From positions 62,001-126,000 of the forward strand of contig NZ_FONG01000016.1 of assembly GCF_900112845.1 (NCBI RefSeq): a DNA stretch of 64,000 nt. Reading direction: 5' to 3'. This DNA is from Actinacidiphila alni (GTDB taxonomy: Bacteria; Actinomycetota; Actinomycetes; Streptomycetales; Streptomycetaceae). Shown here piece by piece: positions 1 to 9,307 of this stretch. Under the pieces are notes generated by a model, which saw nothing but the letters and a program-made list of their open reading frames with translations, searched no databases and was not told the DNA's origin. A program made the translations under genes and the position numbers. The number at the start of each line of letters is the position of its first letter. The first letter of the stretch is position 1.

Positions 1-929
1 CCCGGGTCCTCGGGGCCGCGCGACAGGTCGATGTCGGGCGACTCACCGGTGCTCTGCCGGCGCCGCCCGATGGTCACCTGATTGCCGATCAGCGGGAGTT
101 GGACCTCCGGCGAGAAGGCCGGGAAGTACAGGCCCTCCGCGTCCGGGCCGCTGCGCGCCATCATCGTCGTGAAGTACTCCCGGTCGGCCGCGACCACCGC
201 GACCCACGCCGTGCCCGTGCCCGTACCCGCGGCCGGCTGCTGCTCCCCGCTCGACGGCGCGGAGACCGGCCCTGACACCGGCCCTGACACCGGCCCGGAC
301 ACCGGTCCGGCCGTCGGCGTGGGCGGCGCCGACAGGCCCGACAGCGGCGGAGGCGGGTACGACGACTGCGCGGGCGGCGACTGCTCCGCCACGCCGCCCT
401 CCGCGGCCTGCCGCGCCTCGGGCGCGGCCGGCGCCGGACCCGGCGCCTTCACCTGCGACGACGGCGGGTCGAGCAGGAAGTCCCCGGACCCCGACGTCAC
501 CGACTGCTCGGGCAGCGGCTCCGCGGGCCGGTTGACCTGCGACGGCCGCGATCGCTGCGAGTAGTCCGGCGGATACGGCGGGAAGCCGGTGGCCGTGGCC
601 GGCGGCTGCGGGGGCGGCGCCACGAAGGTGGTCGCCGAATGCGTACGGAAGTTGTAGCGGCACTCCTCGCAGAACAGCGCCATGCCCTCGCGCGGTGTCC
701 GGCACTGCGGGCACAGCTCGGGGCCCGCGGACCCGTCACCGTCGTACCCGGCGCGCGCGGAGACACCCGGCGAGGTGGACACCGGGGAACTGGACGAGGA
801 GGCCGACGCGGACGCGGAGGAGGAGGGCGGCCGGGTCCCGTACGAGGACGAGGGCACGGCCATCCGCATCCCGCAGACCTCGCACCAGTCGTCGGTCCCG
901 GACTCGTGGCCGTTCGGACAAGTCGGCAT
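1..929 (-). CDS. FHA domain protein with N-terminal zinc ribbons (3' end outside window)
   Basis: Partial gene: the first 309 codons are present and the frame runs off the left edge. The N-terminus has two zinc-ribbon Cys pairs: CPNGHESGTDDWCEVCG at residues 4-20, and a second (CPQCRTP then FCEEC) near residues 70-92. A Pro/Ser-rich linker with a PVSG repeat follows. The last visible residues (QLPLIGNQVTIGRRRQST) are the start of a forkhead-associated domain, which in this family binds phosphothreonine peptides. It lies 141 bp downstream of the VWA gene on the same strand, so it may be the reader of PknG-type phosphorylation. Function is inferred; the FHA core itself is outside the window. 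Confidence 0.8.
   Translation of the reverse strand, partial: MPTCPNGHESGTDDWCEVCGMRMAVPSSSYGTRPPSSSASASASSSSSPVSTSPGVSARAGYDGDGSAGPELCPQCRTPREGMALFCEECRYNFRTHSATTFVAPPPQPPATATGFPPYPPDYSQRSRPSQVNRPAEPLPEQSVTSGSGDFLLDPPSSQVKAPGPAPAAPEARQAAEGGVAEQSPPAQSSYPPPPLSGLSAPPTPTAGPVSGPVSGPVSGPVSAPSSGEQQPAAGTGTGTAWVAVVAADREYFTTMMARSGPDAEGLYFPAFSPEVQLPLIGNQVTIGRRRQSTGESPDIDLSRGPEDP
262..309. repeat. four tandem 12-bp repeats inside the FHA gene
   Basis: Four consecutive 12-bp units (GACACCGGCCCT with small variations) encode a Pro-Val-Ser-Gly repeat in the linker between the zinc ribbons and the FHA domain. They are in frame, so copy-number change would alter linker length only. Confidence 0.8.
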
Positions 930-1070
930 GCTGCTGGCTCCCCCTCCGCCGCCGGGGCGGCGTCACAAACCGTGTGCGCTGCTTACGTCCTCACACGTTA
1001 CGTCGTCGCACCGCGGATCCGCACGGGTCGCCCGCCGCCGCGGCCGCCCGCGCGCATTGCCCTGCGCGGC

Positions 1071-2417
1071 TCACTTCTTCACGCGTACGGTCTTCGTCGA
1101 CCGTGTCTCCAGGGTCATCTCGTCGGCGTCGGCGACCCTGGCCTTCAGCCGGACCGTACCGCTGGCCGCGTCGACCACGTCCACCACTTTCGCCAGCAGC
1201 TTGGCGGTGTCCTCGTTGCCGGAGGCGCTGGCCAGCTGCACCGCGCGGCCCAGCTTCGCGGTCGCGCCGTCCATGTCGCCGGACTTGCGGGCCTCCAGGC
1301 CCTGCTGGATGACCTGCGCCAGTTCCGCCTGCCCGGTGTAGTGCGCGACCTGCGGATTGATCCGGGTGGAGGCCGCCATGTCGTCGGTCCACACCGCGCG
1401 CACCAGACCCTGCGAGAGCACCTCGACGGTGCCGTCCGGCTGCGGCAGCACCAGCGACAGCCGGGCCGCCAGCATCTCCTGGCCGACGCCGGCCGACGGC
1501 ACCCGCACGCTCACGTGGTAGTCGCGGGACTCGTCGCCCCACGAACCGGTCGGGTAGTCGCCCGCGCGCGGCCCCGCCTCGACGCGGCGCCCGCTCAGGT
1601 CCTCCACCGTCGGCGCGACCTGCTTCACGAACGCGATCTCGGAGCCCTGCGGGGTCCACAGCCGCAGGCTGACGTCCGCGACCTCCTTGCCCATCGCGTT
1701 CTCCATCATCGCCTGGAAGTCCGCGGCCAGGCCCGCCGGATCGGCGACGATGTCCACCGAGCCGAGCATCGCCGAGGCGATCGCGGTCAGCTCCTTGACC
1801 TCCCAGTCGGTGCCGACACCGCGCGCGTCACAGGTGAAGCGGCCCGTGCAGGCGTCCAGGGTGGCCTTCAGATCCTCCGGCTTCTCGTGCTCGTTGCGGC
1901 CGTCGGTGAGCAGGATGCCGTGCCGTATGGCCACATCGGCGCTGGCCAGCAGCCGGTCCGCGAGCCGCAGCCAGGTGCCGATCGCGGTGCCGCCGCCCGC
2001 CGTCAGCTTGCGCAGCGCCTGCTTGGCCTGCGCGCGGGTGGTCGGATCGGCGACCGCCAGGCCGCCGTTGGCCGGATACACCTCGCGGGCCTGGTGGGTG
2101 CCGGCGACCACGGCGAAGGCGACACCGTCCCTGATGGTGTCGATCGCGACGGCCGTGGCGTCACGGGCGTTGCGCATCTTCGTCGGCGGATACTCCATCG
2201 AGCCCGAGCAGTCGACCATGATGACCACGCCCGCGCTGGGCGGCGCGCCCTCGGCGGCGAAGGCCGGTCCTGGCAGCGGCTGGCCGCCGGAGGTGCCGCC
2301 GCCGGTCGAGGTCACGGTGACGATGGCGTTGACCTCGCGGCCGCCCTCGGGCAGGAATTCGTTCTGATAAATGTCGACCGAGAACTGCGGCACGTTCGAC
2401 TTGGAAATTCTGGCCAT
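1071..2417 (-). CDS. VWA domain-containing protein
   Basis: A 448-residue protein with a von Willebrand factor A domain. The metal-ion-dependent adhesion site is complete: DCSGS at residues 69-73, the conserved Thr in GGGTAIG near 144, and Asp in LLTDGRNEHE near 172. After the A domain comes a beta-rich segment and a helical C-terminus. No signal peptide, so it is probably cytoplasmic. The start follows an AAGGAG box about 10 nt upstream; a longer open frame exists upstream but overlaps the phosphatase gene. It follows the PP2C stop by 14 bp, so co-transcription with pknG and the phosphatase is likely. VWA proteins beside kinase, phosphatase and FHA genes usually act as scaffolds, but the partner is not shown by the sequence. 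Confidence 0.85.
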   Translation of the reverse strand: MARISKSNVPQFSVDIYQNEFLPEGGREVNAIVTVTSTGGGTSGGQPLPGPAFAAEGAPPSAGVVIMVDCSGSMEYPPTKMRNARDATAVAIDTIRDGVAFAVVAGTHQAREVYPANGGLAVADPTTRAQAKQALRKLTAGGGTAIGTWLRLADRLLASADVAIRHGILLTDGRNEHEKPEDLKATLDACTGRFTCDARGVGTDWEVKELTAIASAMLGSVDIVADPAGLAADFQAMMENAMGKEVADVSLRLWTPQGSEIAFVKQVAPTVEDLSGRRVEAGPRAGDYPTGSWGDESRDYHVSVRVPSAGVGQEMLAARLSLVLPQPDGTVEVLSQGLVRAVWTDDMAASTRINPQVAHYTGQAELAQVIQQGLEARKSGDMDGATAKLGRAVQLASASGNEDTAKLLAKVVDVVDAASGTVRLKARVADADEMTLETRSTKTVRVKK

Positions 2418-2431
2418 CGGTAGAGCGCTCC

Positions 2432-3907
2432 TTAAAGCCCGTTCACGGCCCCGCCCGGGCCGTCCGTGGCCTGGTCGGGTGGGAATCCTGCCCGGGACAC
2501 GGCCGCCGGGAACGGCAGCACCGCGACCGTTACGTTGTCGTGGCCGCCGCCGTCCAGGGCCACCCCGACCAGCGTCCGCGCGCTGTGCAGCGGACGGGTC
2601 CTGGCGTCCCGGGGCACGGCCGCGGCCATCTCGGCGGCCGACTCCGCGTAGTTCCACAGCCCGTCGGTGCACACCACGATCACACCGGGGCTCTCCGGCT
2701 GGAACGCCGCGACGTGCGGATCGACCTCGACGGCGTCCGCGCCGAGCCAGCCGGTGATCGCGTGCGCCCGCTCGTCGGCGTACGCCTCCGCCTCGGTCAT
2801 CAGGCCGGCCGCGACCATCCTGGCCGCCCACGAGTCGTCCTCGGTGAGCCGGGCGGACGGCTGTGTGCGGTCGTCGGGGATCCAGTACGCGCGGCTGTCG
2901 CCGATCCAGCCGACGGTGAAGACAGGACCGGTCACCACGGCGCTCACGCAGGTGCACGCCGGGGCGTTGTGGTGCGCGGCGCCGTCCGGCGCCGGCTCCT
3001 CCTCGGCGAGCGCGCTCACCGCCTCGAAGGCGGCCAGCAGCGCGCCGCGCATCGCCTCGTCGGCCGGGGCGCCGCGCTCCAGCGCGGCCAGCAACGACTC
3101 ACCGCCCGCGGCGGAGGCGGCGGCCGACGCGTCGTCCGGGCGGTACGCGGTGGACACGCCGTCGCAGACCACCGCGGCCACCGCGGGGGAGCCGTCGGGC
3201 AGCGACGCGGTGGACAGCGCGAAGGCGTCCTCGTTGCGGTGGTGCCGCAGGCCGCGGTCGCTGACCGCGGCCACGCCCTCCAACTCCTGCTCCTGGTGGT
3301 CGCGCTGGCGCGGCTGGGCGTGCCCGCAGTGCTCGCAGTAGCCGTCCGCGTCCACGCCGCCGAGGCCGCACGCCACGCACACCGTCTCCGCCTCCGGCGC
3401 GGTCTCCGGCTCCTCCTCGCGCGGGTCGGACAGCTTCGTCGCGGGCAGCGGCACGCCGAGCGCGAGCGTGTCCCCGTCGCCCTGCGGCTGCGCCTGCCCC
3501 TGCCCCTGGCCCTGCGGGGGAGCCAGCAGGAAGGAATCGGTCGCGGGCCCGTCCCCGGCAGCGGCTTCACCGCCGGCGGGGTAACCCCCTGCCGCCGCAC
3601 CGGCGTCGGCGCCCGCGGCGTCCGTACGCGGCCGGGCTCCGTCGCCGTCCGCCCCGGACGGCGGCGCGGCGGCGGGACCGGTGGCCCCGGCCCCCGCAGG
3701 GCCCGTGGCGGCAGCCGGTCCGGCGTCACCCGCGCCGGACGGCGAGCCCCCGCCGGAGGGTGGAGCGGCCGCGGGCGGCGGGGCCTGCACGTCGGCGCCG
3801 CAGTGTTCGCAGAAGCGGTCCCCCGGGTCCAGCGGCTCCGCGCAGGAGGGGCACAGCGTCGTCGTCGCCGACGGCGGCGACTCGGGCATTGGCGGCATCT
3901 CGTTCAC
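2432..3907 (-). CDS. PP2C-type Ser/Thr protein phosphatase with two zinc ribbons
   Basis: A 491-residue protein. Residues 19-36 form a zinc ribbon (CPSC, then CEHC); residues 45-150 are low-complexity Pro/Ala/Gly/Gln; a second ribbon (CVAC at 177-180, CEHC at 191-194) follows. The PP2C domain starts near residue 212 and shows the metal-binding motifs: RNEDAF, VVCDGVS, GWIGDSRAYW, VVCTDGLWNY and GGHDNVTVA. The GTG start overlaps the pknG stop as GTGA, indicating translational coupling; an in-frame ATG lies three codons further in. The position directly after a PknG-type kinase suggests it reverses that kinase's phosphorylation (inference). Confidence 0.9.
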   Translation of the reverse strand: MNEMPPMPESPPSATTTLCPSCAEPLDPGDRFCEHCGADVQAPPPAAAPPSGGGSPSGAGDAGPAAATGPAGAGATGPAAAPPSGADGDGARPRTDAAGADAGAAAGGYPAGGEAAAGDGPATDSFLLAPPQGQGQGQAQPQGDGDTLALGVPLPATKLSDPREEEPETAPEAETVCVACGLGGVDADGYCEHCGHAQPRQRDHQEQELEGVAAVSDRGLRHHRNEDAFALSTASLPDGSPAVAAVVCDGVSTAYRPDDASAAASAAGGESLLAALERGAPADEAMRGALLAAFEAVSALAEEEPAPDGAAHHNAPACTCVSAVVTGPVFTVGWIGDSRAYWIPDDRTQPSARLTEDDSWAARMVAAGLMTEAEAYADERAHAITGWLGADAVEVDPHVAAFQPESPGVIVVCTDGLWNYAESAAEMAAAVPRDARTRPLHSARTLVGVALDGGGHDNVTVAVLPFPAAVSRAGFPPDQATDGPGGAVNGL

Positions 3908-6561
3908 ACCCACGTCCGGGGGCGGAAGCGGTTCGCGCGTTCCACCAGTTCGATCCTCGTGCTGCCCTGCCGGGCGAGCCTGGCCAGCACCCGGTACGAG
4001 CGCTCCAGGCCGAACCGCAGGTCCCGCTCGTTCAGGGCCGAGCCCAGAACGGCCGTGCCGGGCCCGCCCGTTGACGGTACGCCCGGGGCGGCGGGCGCGC
4101 CGTCCCCGACACGGCCGGCCAGCACCCAGTCCAGGGCGCTGCCCAGCACTTCGGTGGCGAGCTGCTCGCGCCGGTCGGAGTCCAGGCCCTGGCGCTGGAG
4201 GTCCTCGACCTGATGACCGGCCGCGTGCAGGTCGGCCAGCAGCGGCTCCTGCGGCGATCTGTCGCGCAGCCGCGCCCGGATCGCCGCGACCCGCGCCGCC
4301 GTGTAGTGGATCGACGACTCGGGCACCGACTCCAGGGCCCGCACCGCGCCCGGCCGGTCGCCGGAGGCCAGCAGCACCCGGGCCAGGCCGAAGGCGGCGC
4401 TCACATAGCTGTGGTCGGTGATCCACACCAGCCGGTAGTACTCGGCCGCGTTGTCGAGCTGGCCCAGCACCTCGGCGCAGATGCCCAGCGCCAGCTTCGG
4501 CGCGGGCTCGCCGGGGAAGGCGTCGTAGACCGCGTCGAAGCTCAGCGCCGCCGTCTCCTGGTCGCCGGTGCACAGCGCGGCCAGACCGCGGTGCCACACC
4601 ACCCGCCAGTCCGCCTCGTCGTCGTCGGCGAGCGCGCGCAGCACCTCGTGGGCGCCCGCCGGGTCGCCCATCTCCAGCAGTGCCCGCAGCTCCCGCAGCC
4701 GCTTCTCCACCGAGTCCTGCGGCGCGGACTGCAACGCCGCGACCAGCTCGGCCGGGGCGGCGGCCGAAAGACCGGCCAGGAAGCCCGCGTTGGGGTCGGC
4801 GGGGTCGACGTGCGGCACGGGCAGCGCCAGGATGGCCGCGCTCGGGTCGAGCCGCGCCACGGTGGGGCTGACCGCGGGCGGCGGGCCCCAGTTGGGCAGC
4901 GGCGCGGGCAGCGCGCCCGCCACCGTCGGGCTGTAGCCGCCGGCGCCCGCGGGCGGTCCGGCCGGCTGCGCCGGGATGCCCCCGGCGGGCAGCGCGGGCG
5001 CGGCGCCGCCCGGCCCGAGCGCGGCGGGCGCGCCGCCGGATCCGTTCGCGCCCGCCCGGTCGCGGCGCCTGGCCGCCTTCTCCAGCGCGCGGTCGGCGCC
5101 CAGCAGCGAGGTGTCGCCGGTCACCGGCCGTACCAACTCGGTGTCCACCACACGCAGTTCGGGGCCGAAGAGGGTGGACAGCGCGGGCCGCGGCATGCCG
5201 CTCTCCAGCGCCACGACCTCGCGCAGCACGCCCAGCAGCTGGTCCGACATCTCCTCGGCGGAGGAGAACCGCTTGTCCGGGTCCGGGTCGGTGGCCCGCA
5301 CCAGCAGCCGGTAGAAGGACTCGTAGCGGGAGAAGACCTCGATGTTGCCGGGGTCGGGCAGGCTGTCGACGAAGACGTTGGTGTAGCCCTGGAAGTCGAA
5401 GGTCAGCACCGCCAGGGTGCGCGCCACCGTGTACAGGTCGGAGGCGACCGACGGACCGACCTCGGCGACCTCGGGCGCCTGGTAGCCGACCGTGCCGTAG
5501 ATCGCCGACTCGGTGTCGTCCATCCGCCGCACGGCGCCCATGTCGATGAGTTCGAGCCGGTCCTCGGTCTGGATGGCGTTGTCGACCTTGAAGTCGCAGT
5601 AGAGCAGATTGCGGCTGTGCAGATGGCCGAGCGCGTCCAGCGCCTCGATGGCGTACGCGATGGCCTGCGCGACCGGCAGCGGCTCGCGCCTGCCGTCCGG
5701 GGTGCGCCGCTCGTTGGCGATCTCCTTCATCGACTTGCCGCCGACGTACGCCATCACGATGTAGCCGTCGAGGGTGCCGGTGCGCTGGTCGAGGTGCTCG
5801 ACGAAGTTGTAGATCCGGACGATGTTGGGGTGCTCGATCTCGGCGAGGAAGCGCCGCTCGGAGACGGCCGCGGCGAGCGCGTCCTCGTCACCGGTGTCGA
5901 GCAGGCCCTTGAGCACCACCCAGCGGTCGGAGACCGCGCGGTCCACGGCCAGGTAGATCCAGCCGAGGCCGCCGTGCGCCAGGCAGCCCACCACGTGGTA
6001 CTGGCCGTGCACGATGTCGCCGGGCCGCAGCTTGGGCGAGAAGGAGTACGGGTGGCCGCACTTGCTGCAGTAGCCCTCGGTGCGTCCCGGGCGGTCGCCG
6101 CGGCTGCGGCCGACCGGCGCCCCGCAGTCGCCCTTGCTGCAGAACCGCTTGCGCTCGGGCACCTCGGGATCGGTCAGCACGGCGGCGGCCGGGTCGGGCC
6201 GCGGCACCGTCGGCACCGACACCAGGCCCGCGCCCAGCTTGCCGCGGGTCGGGCCGCTGCTGGAACTGCGGCTGCTGCGCACCGACACCGAACGGCCGGT
6301 GGCGGCGCCGCTCAGCGACCGCGACAGCCGCCCGGACACCGAGCGGCGCGAGGCGCGCGAGGAGGACCGCGAGGACGAGTGCGAGGAGGTGTGCGCCGAC
6401 TCCGAGCGGCCCGAGTCGGCGCCGCGCGCCGCGGGCACGGAACCGGCGGCGGACGCGGGCGCGGCGGCCAGCGGCGCGAGACCGCAGGTGTCGCAGTACA
6501 GCTCCCCGCCGCCCATGTCCTCCAAGGTCCCGTCGCAACCGGGCCGTTGGCACTTGCTCAC
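3904..6561 (-). CDS. pknG: PknG-like serine/threonine protein kinase
   Basis: 885 residues. An N-terminal zinc ribbon (C4, C9, C23, C26) is followed by a Ser/Arg-rich stretch (about 50-105) and a second, rubredoxin-like Cys set (C141, C146, C165, C168) as in mycobacterial PknG. The kinase domain (about 180-450) has the glycine loop AHGGLGWIYLA, Lys218 in VVLKGLL, a catalytic loop reading YCDFKVDN (Asp323, non-RD), the metal Asp in IDMGAV (about 340) and GTVGYQAPE. The C-terminal third is TPR-like. In Mycobacterium and Corynebacterium, PknG phosphorylates the FHA protein GarA/OdhI to control 2-oxoglutarate use; the glnX and glnH homologues upstream support the same family. GTG start with GAGGGGGA box. 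Extra first zinc ribbon relative to the mycobacterial protein. Confidence 0.93.
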   Translation of the reverse strand: MSKCQRPGCDGTLEDMGGGELYCDTCGLAPLAAAPASAAGSVPAARGADSGRSESAHTSSHSSSRSSSRASRRSVSGRLSRSLSGAATGRSVSVRSSRSSSSGPTRGKLGAGLVSVPTVPRPDPAAAVLTDPEVPERKRFCSKGDCGAPVGRSRGDRPGRTEGYCSKCGHPYSFSPKLRPGDIVHGQYHVVGCLAHGGLGWIYLAVDRAVSDRWVVLKGLLDTGDEDALAAAVSERRFLAEIEHPNIVRIYNFVEHLDQRTGTLDGYIVMAYVGGKSMKEIANERRTPDGRREPLPVAQAIAYAIEALDALGHLHSRNLLYCDFKVDNAIQTEDRLELIDMGAVRRMDDTESAIYGTVGYQAPEVAEVGPSVASDLYTVARTLAVLTFDFQGYTNVFVDSLPDPGNIEVFSRYESFYRLLVRATDPDPDKRFSSAEEMSDQLLGVLREVVALESGMPRPALSTLFGPELRVVDTELVRPVTGDTSLLGADRALEKAARRRDRAGANGSGGAPAALGPGGAAPALPAGGIPAQPAGPPAGAGGYSPTVAGALPAPLPNWGPPPAVSPTVARLDPSAAILALPVPHVDPADPNAGFLAGLSAAAPAELVAALQSAPQDSVEKRLRELRALLEMGDPAGAHEVLRALADDDEADWRVVWHRGLAALCTGDQETAALSFDAVYDAFPGEPAPKLALGICAEVLGQLDNAAEYYRLVWITDHSYVSAAFGLARVLLASGDRPGAVRALESVPESSIHYTAARVAAIRARLRDRSPQEPLLADLHAAGHQVEDLQRQGLDSDRREQLATEVLGSALDWVLAGRVGDGAPAAPGVPSTGGPGTAVLGSALNERDLRFGLERSYRVLARLARQGSTRIELVERANRFRPRTWV

Positions 6562-6793
6562 GGTGTCCCCCTCAGCCTTTCCACTGTCGCGCGTCCGTCG
6601 CGTGCCGCGCCCGCGACGGGTCTGTCGCCCCGATGCCTGCCGTCCGCCTCAACCCTACGGACGGCCCCGGGAGCCGTACGGTTCGCCGCCCGCGCGGACC
6701 GTTTTGCCGCACCCATGACGGCACCGCGCCCCGTCACGCCCGGGAGGAACACGCGGGGCCCCGACCGGGGAAGCCCCGACCCGGAAGGCCGCG

Positions 6794-8092
6794 TCACACC
6801 GGCCCCCTGCGGTCCTGCGGTTTCGACGGGCGCTGGGCGCCGATCTCGGCGACCGCCTGCTGGTAGCGCTGCACGGTACGGTCGGCCGCCGCCAGGTCGC
6901 ACGGGGCGCTCCACAGCAGCCGGCGGGCCTGGTCGTAGCGCTCGATCAGCAGCGGGTCCTCGGCCATGCCGAGCCGGGCCACCTTCGCGCGGTACGCGTC
7001 CAACCTGCCGCGCAGTTCCGCGCGCACGGCAAGCGGCGCGGTCACCGCGGTCAGCGAGTCACGGGCCCGCAGCAGTTCCTCGTCGGCGCGCTCCTCCAGG
7101 CCGTCGAGCAGCGGCGAGAGCCGGTGCCACTGGGCGCCGCGCCAGAACTCCTCGGCGGCGGCGAGCTGTTCGTGCAGCGCGGCGGCCGGGCCGCTGACCG
7201 CGGGCACGTCGGAGGCGAGGATCTTCGACAGCACCTCGACCCGCGCGCTGCGCGCCTCGGTGAGGGTGCGGTCGGCGCGGGAGAGCACATCGCGCAGCCG
7301 CAGCAGCCGGTGCTCGGCGTCGTCGCGCACGTGCAGCACCGCCTCGACCTCGCGGCGGATCTCCTCAAGGCGGCGTCCTGCCTGGTCGTACCGTTCGGTG
7401 TCGGGCCGTCCCGGTGAGGGCGCGGCCCGCCAGAAGGCCAGCGGGTCGGAGACGGTACGGGCGCGCAGCTCGGCCAGCTCCTCGATCAGCGACTCCAGTT
7501 CGTCGCCCGCCGGGTGCGCGCCGGGCCGCACCCCGACCGACTGGGCGAGCGAGCGCACCCGGCGGGTCTCGGCGGCCAGCAGGTCGATCCTGGCGGGCAG
7601 CGCCGACCAGACGGAGTCGGCGGCGGCGACCGTCTCCATGGCCTGGTCGTACCAGCCGTTCATCCGCTTCAGCACTTTTTTCAGGCTCAGCCGCTCGGTC
7701 AGCCGGGCCGGTCCGGTCAGCGAGCGGGCGGCGTCCGGGGTGGCCGCGCCGGTGACGGTCACGCCGTCGCCGCGCAGCAGTTCGGTGAGCCGGGTCAGCT
7801 CGGTCTGGGTGGGCCAGCGGCGCTTGGCCCGCAGCTCCCGGGCGGCGCCGATCGTCTCGGTGTACGCCTCGAAGTGCGCCCACAGCAAGGTGATCGCCGC
7901 GTCGGTCTCCACCCAGCGTTCCTTGGTGACGCCGGTCAGCTCCGCACCCTCCAGCAGCCGGCGGCCCGAGTGGTCCTGGAGCGCGAGCAGGGAGGATTCG
8001 ATGGCCTCGTGCTCGGTGCCGAGCCGCTCCAGGGCGCGGTCGACCTCCTCCCGTCCCATGACCGGTCCGGTGGGTCCAGCGACCGCCATCAC
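6794..8092 (-). CDS. conserved coiled-coil protein of unknown function between glnH and pknG
   Basis: 432 residues, not recognised as a named family. It is almost entirely helical, rich in Glu, Arg, Ala and Leu, with heptad-like stretches (for example residues 14-40 and 190-330); no transmembrane segment, signal peptide or enzymatic motif is visible. It lies between the glnH homologue (94-bp gap) and pknG (232-bp gap) on the same strand, so it probably works with them, perhaps as a cytoplasmic adaptor. The start is ambiguous: GTG at 8092 directly followed by ATG at 8089. No hairpin convincing enough to call a terminator was seen in the gap before pknG. Confidence 0.8.
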   Translation of the reverse strand: MMAVAGPTGPVMGREEVDRALERLGTEHEAIESSLLALQDHSGRRLLEGAELTGVTKERWVETDAAITLLWAHFEAYTETIGAARELRAKRRWPTQTELTRLTELLRGDGVTVTGAATPDAARSLTGPARLTERLSLKKVLKRMNGWYDQAMETVAAADSVWSALPARIDLLAAETRRVRSLAQSVGVRPGAHPAGDELESLIEELAELRARTVSDPLAFWRAAPSPGRPDTERYDQAGRRLEEIRREVEAVLHVRDDAEHRLLRLRDVLSRADRTLTEARSARVEVLSKILASDVPAVSGPAAALHEQLAAAEEFWRGAQWHRLSPLLDGLEERADEELLRARDSLTAVTAPLAVRAELRGRLDAYRAKVARLGMAEDPLLIERYDQARRLLWSAPCDLAAADRTVQRYQQAVAEIGAQRPSKPQDRRGPV

Positions 8093-8163
8093 ACCCTCTT
8101 TCCGCTGTCCGCGTGCGTCCTGTGGTCCCGGGGCTGCCTTCGGGGTTACCTGTCGTGGGCCTC

Positions 8164-8207
8164 GTCACTTGTCGTGCGCCTGCGGGTCACTTGTAGTGCG
8201 CCTGCGG
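8164..8207. repeat. 22-bp tandem duplication across the glnH stop codon
   Basis: Two adjacent 22-bp copies (8164-8185 and 8186-8207) differ at one base. The right copy encodes the last codons and stop of the glnH homologue; the left copy lies just after the stop and repeats it with one change. Confidence 0.85.
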
Positions 8208-9257
8208 CGGTCCGCCGATGCCCGGCAGGTGCTGGGCGAGCCACTTGTCGTACGCCCGCATCCACGGGCTGTCGGCGCCGCCGCTGCCGTAGGAGGCCAG
8301 GACCGCGTTGACCCGCCGGATCAGGTCGGTGTCGTCCAGGTTCATGGCCACACCGTACGGCTCGGTGGTGACCCTTTCCCCGGCCAGTCTCATCGACGGG
8401 TCCTGGGCGGCCTGGCCGGCCGCGAGCGCGTTGTCGGTGAACACCGCGTTCGCGAGGCCGAGCTGGACCCGCACCAGGCAGTCGAGCTGGTTCGGTACCA
8501 GGGTCACCTTCGCGCCGTGCGCGTCCTGGGCGAGCTTGGCGGCGCCGGTCGAACCGGAGGCGGTGCAGACGTGCTTGCCGTTCAGCGAGTCGTCGAAGCC
8601 CTTGATGGTGGAGTTGTCGGGCACCAGCAGCTGCTGGCCCGCCTCGAAGTAGGCGCTGGAGAAGGCCACTTGTTGCTGCGGGTCGGTGAGCCGGTCGCAG
8701 GTGACGCTCATCGTGCGGACCACCATGTCGACCTTGTGCGCGCGGATCATCGGGATCCGCTGGTCGGTCGGGATGGTCAGATACTGCACCTGCGCGTCCG
8801 GACCGAGGATGCTCTGCGCGATCGCCTTGACGATGGCGATGTCGAAGCCGGCGATGTCGCCGGTGACCGGGTCGCGGTAGCCCCACAGATAGCTGTTCTG
8901 GTCGACGCCGACGACCAGCCGCTTGTTGTGCTTGATCCGCTCGACGGCGGCGCCGTCCTGGGTGCCGCCGTTCGGGTCGAGGCTGGTGACGGCGCCGGTC
9001 GCCGGGTCCAGGGTGGTCGCGGAGTTCGAGCAGTCCTGGTCGGCGGCGTAACGGGCCTGGACCTGCGGCGCCTTGGGCGCGGCCGCCGGTGATCGCGTGC
9101 CGCCGCTGCCGCCCGTGCCCGGCAGCAGCAGCGCGGCTGTCAGCGCCAGCGTGCACGCCGACGCCATGCCCGCGACGCCGCCCCAGCCGCGCAGCCGTAC
9201 GCGGCCCCCGCGTATCCCGCGCTCCGGCCGTCGTCTCCCGCTCACAGTCCGCCCCAT
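8187..9257 (-). CDS. glnH: GlnH-like extracellular amino-acid-binding protein
   Basis: 356 residues. An Arg-rich N-terminus and one hydrophobic segment (about 30-50) anchor or export the protein; no convincing lipobox is seen. From about residue 100 it is a family 3 solute-binding protein (LVVGVDQNSYLWGYRD, GDIAGFDIAIVKAIA, DMVVRTMSVTCDR). No ABC permease or ATPase is adjacent, which fits a sensory rather than transport role: in mycobacteria GlnH binds Glu/Asp/Asn and signals through GlnX to PknG. The ATG is preceded by a purine-rich tract; a GTG 12 nt downstream is an alternative. It lies 50 bp after the glnX homologue. Confidence 0.85.
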   Translation of the reverse strand: MGRTVSGRRRPERGIRGGRVRLRGWGGVAGMASACTLALTAALLLPGTGGSGGTRSPAAAPKAPQVQARYAADQDCSNSATTLDPATGAVTSLDPNGGTQDGAAVERIKHNKRLVVGVDQNSYLWGYRDPVTGDIAGFDIAIVKAIAQSILGPDAQVQYLTIPTDQRIPMIRAHKVDMVVRTMSVTCDRLTDPQQQVAFSSAYFEAGQQLLVPDNSTIKGFDDSLNGKHVCTASGSTGAAKLAQDAHGAKVTLVPNQLDCLVRVQLGLANAVFTDNALAAGQAAQDPSMRLAGERVTTEPYGVAMNLDDTDLIRRVNAVLASYGSGGADSPWMRAYDKWLAQHLPGIGGPPQAHYK

Positions 9258-9307
9258 CCCCTGCTCGTCGTCCGCTTCCCGCCCGCCGCGGCCCCGCCGC
9301 ACGCCGC

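Noticed and set aside
2355..2400. Possible TTA codon near the VWA start (TTAT on the minus strand)
   Set aside because: In the VWA frame the bases are read ATT TAT; it is not a leucine codon.
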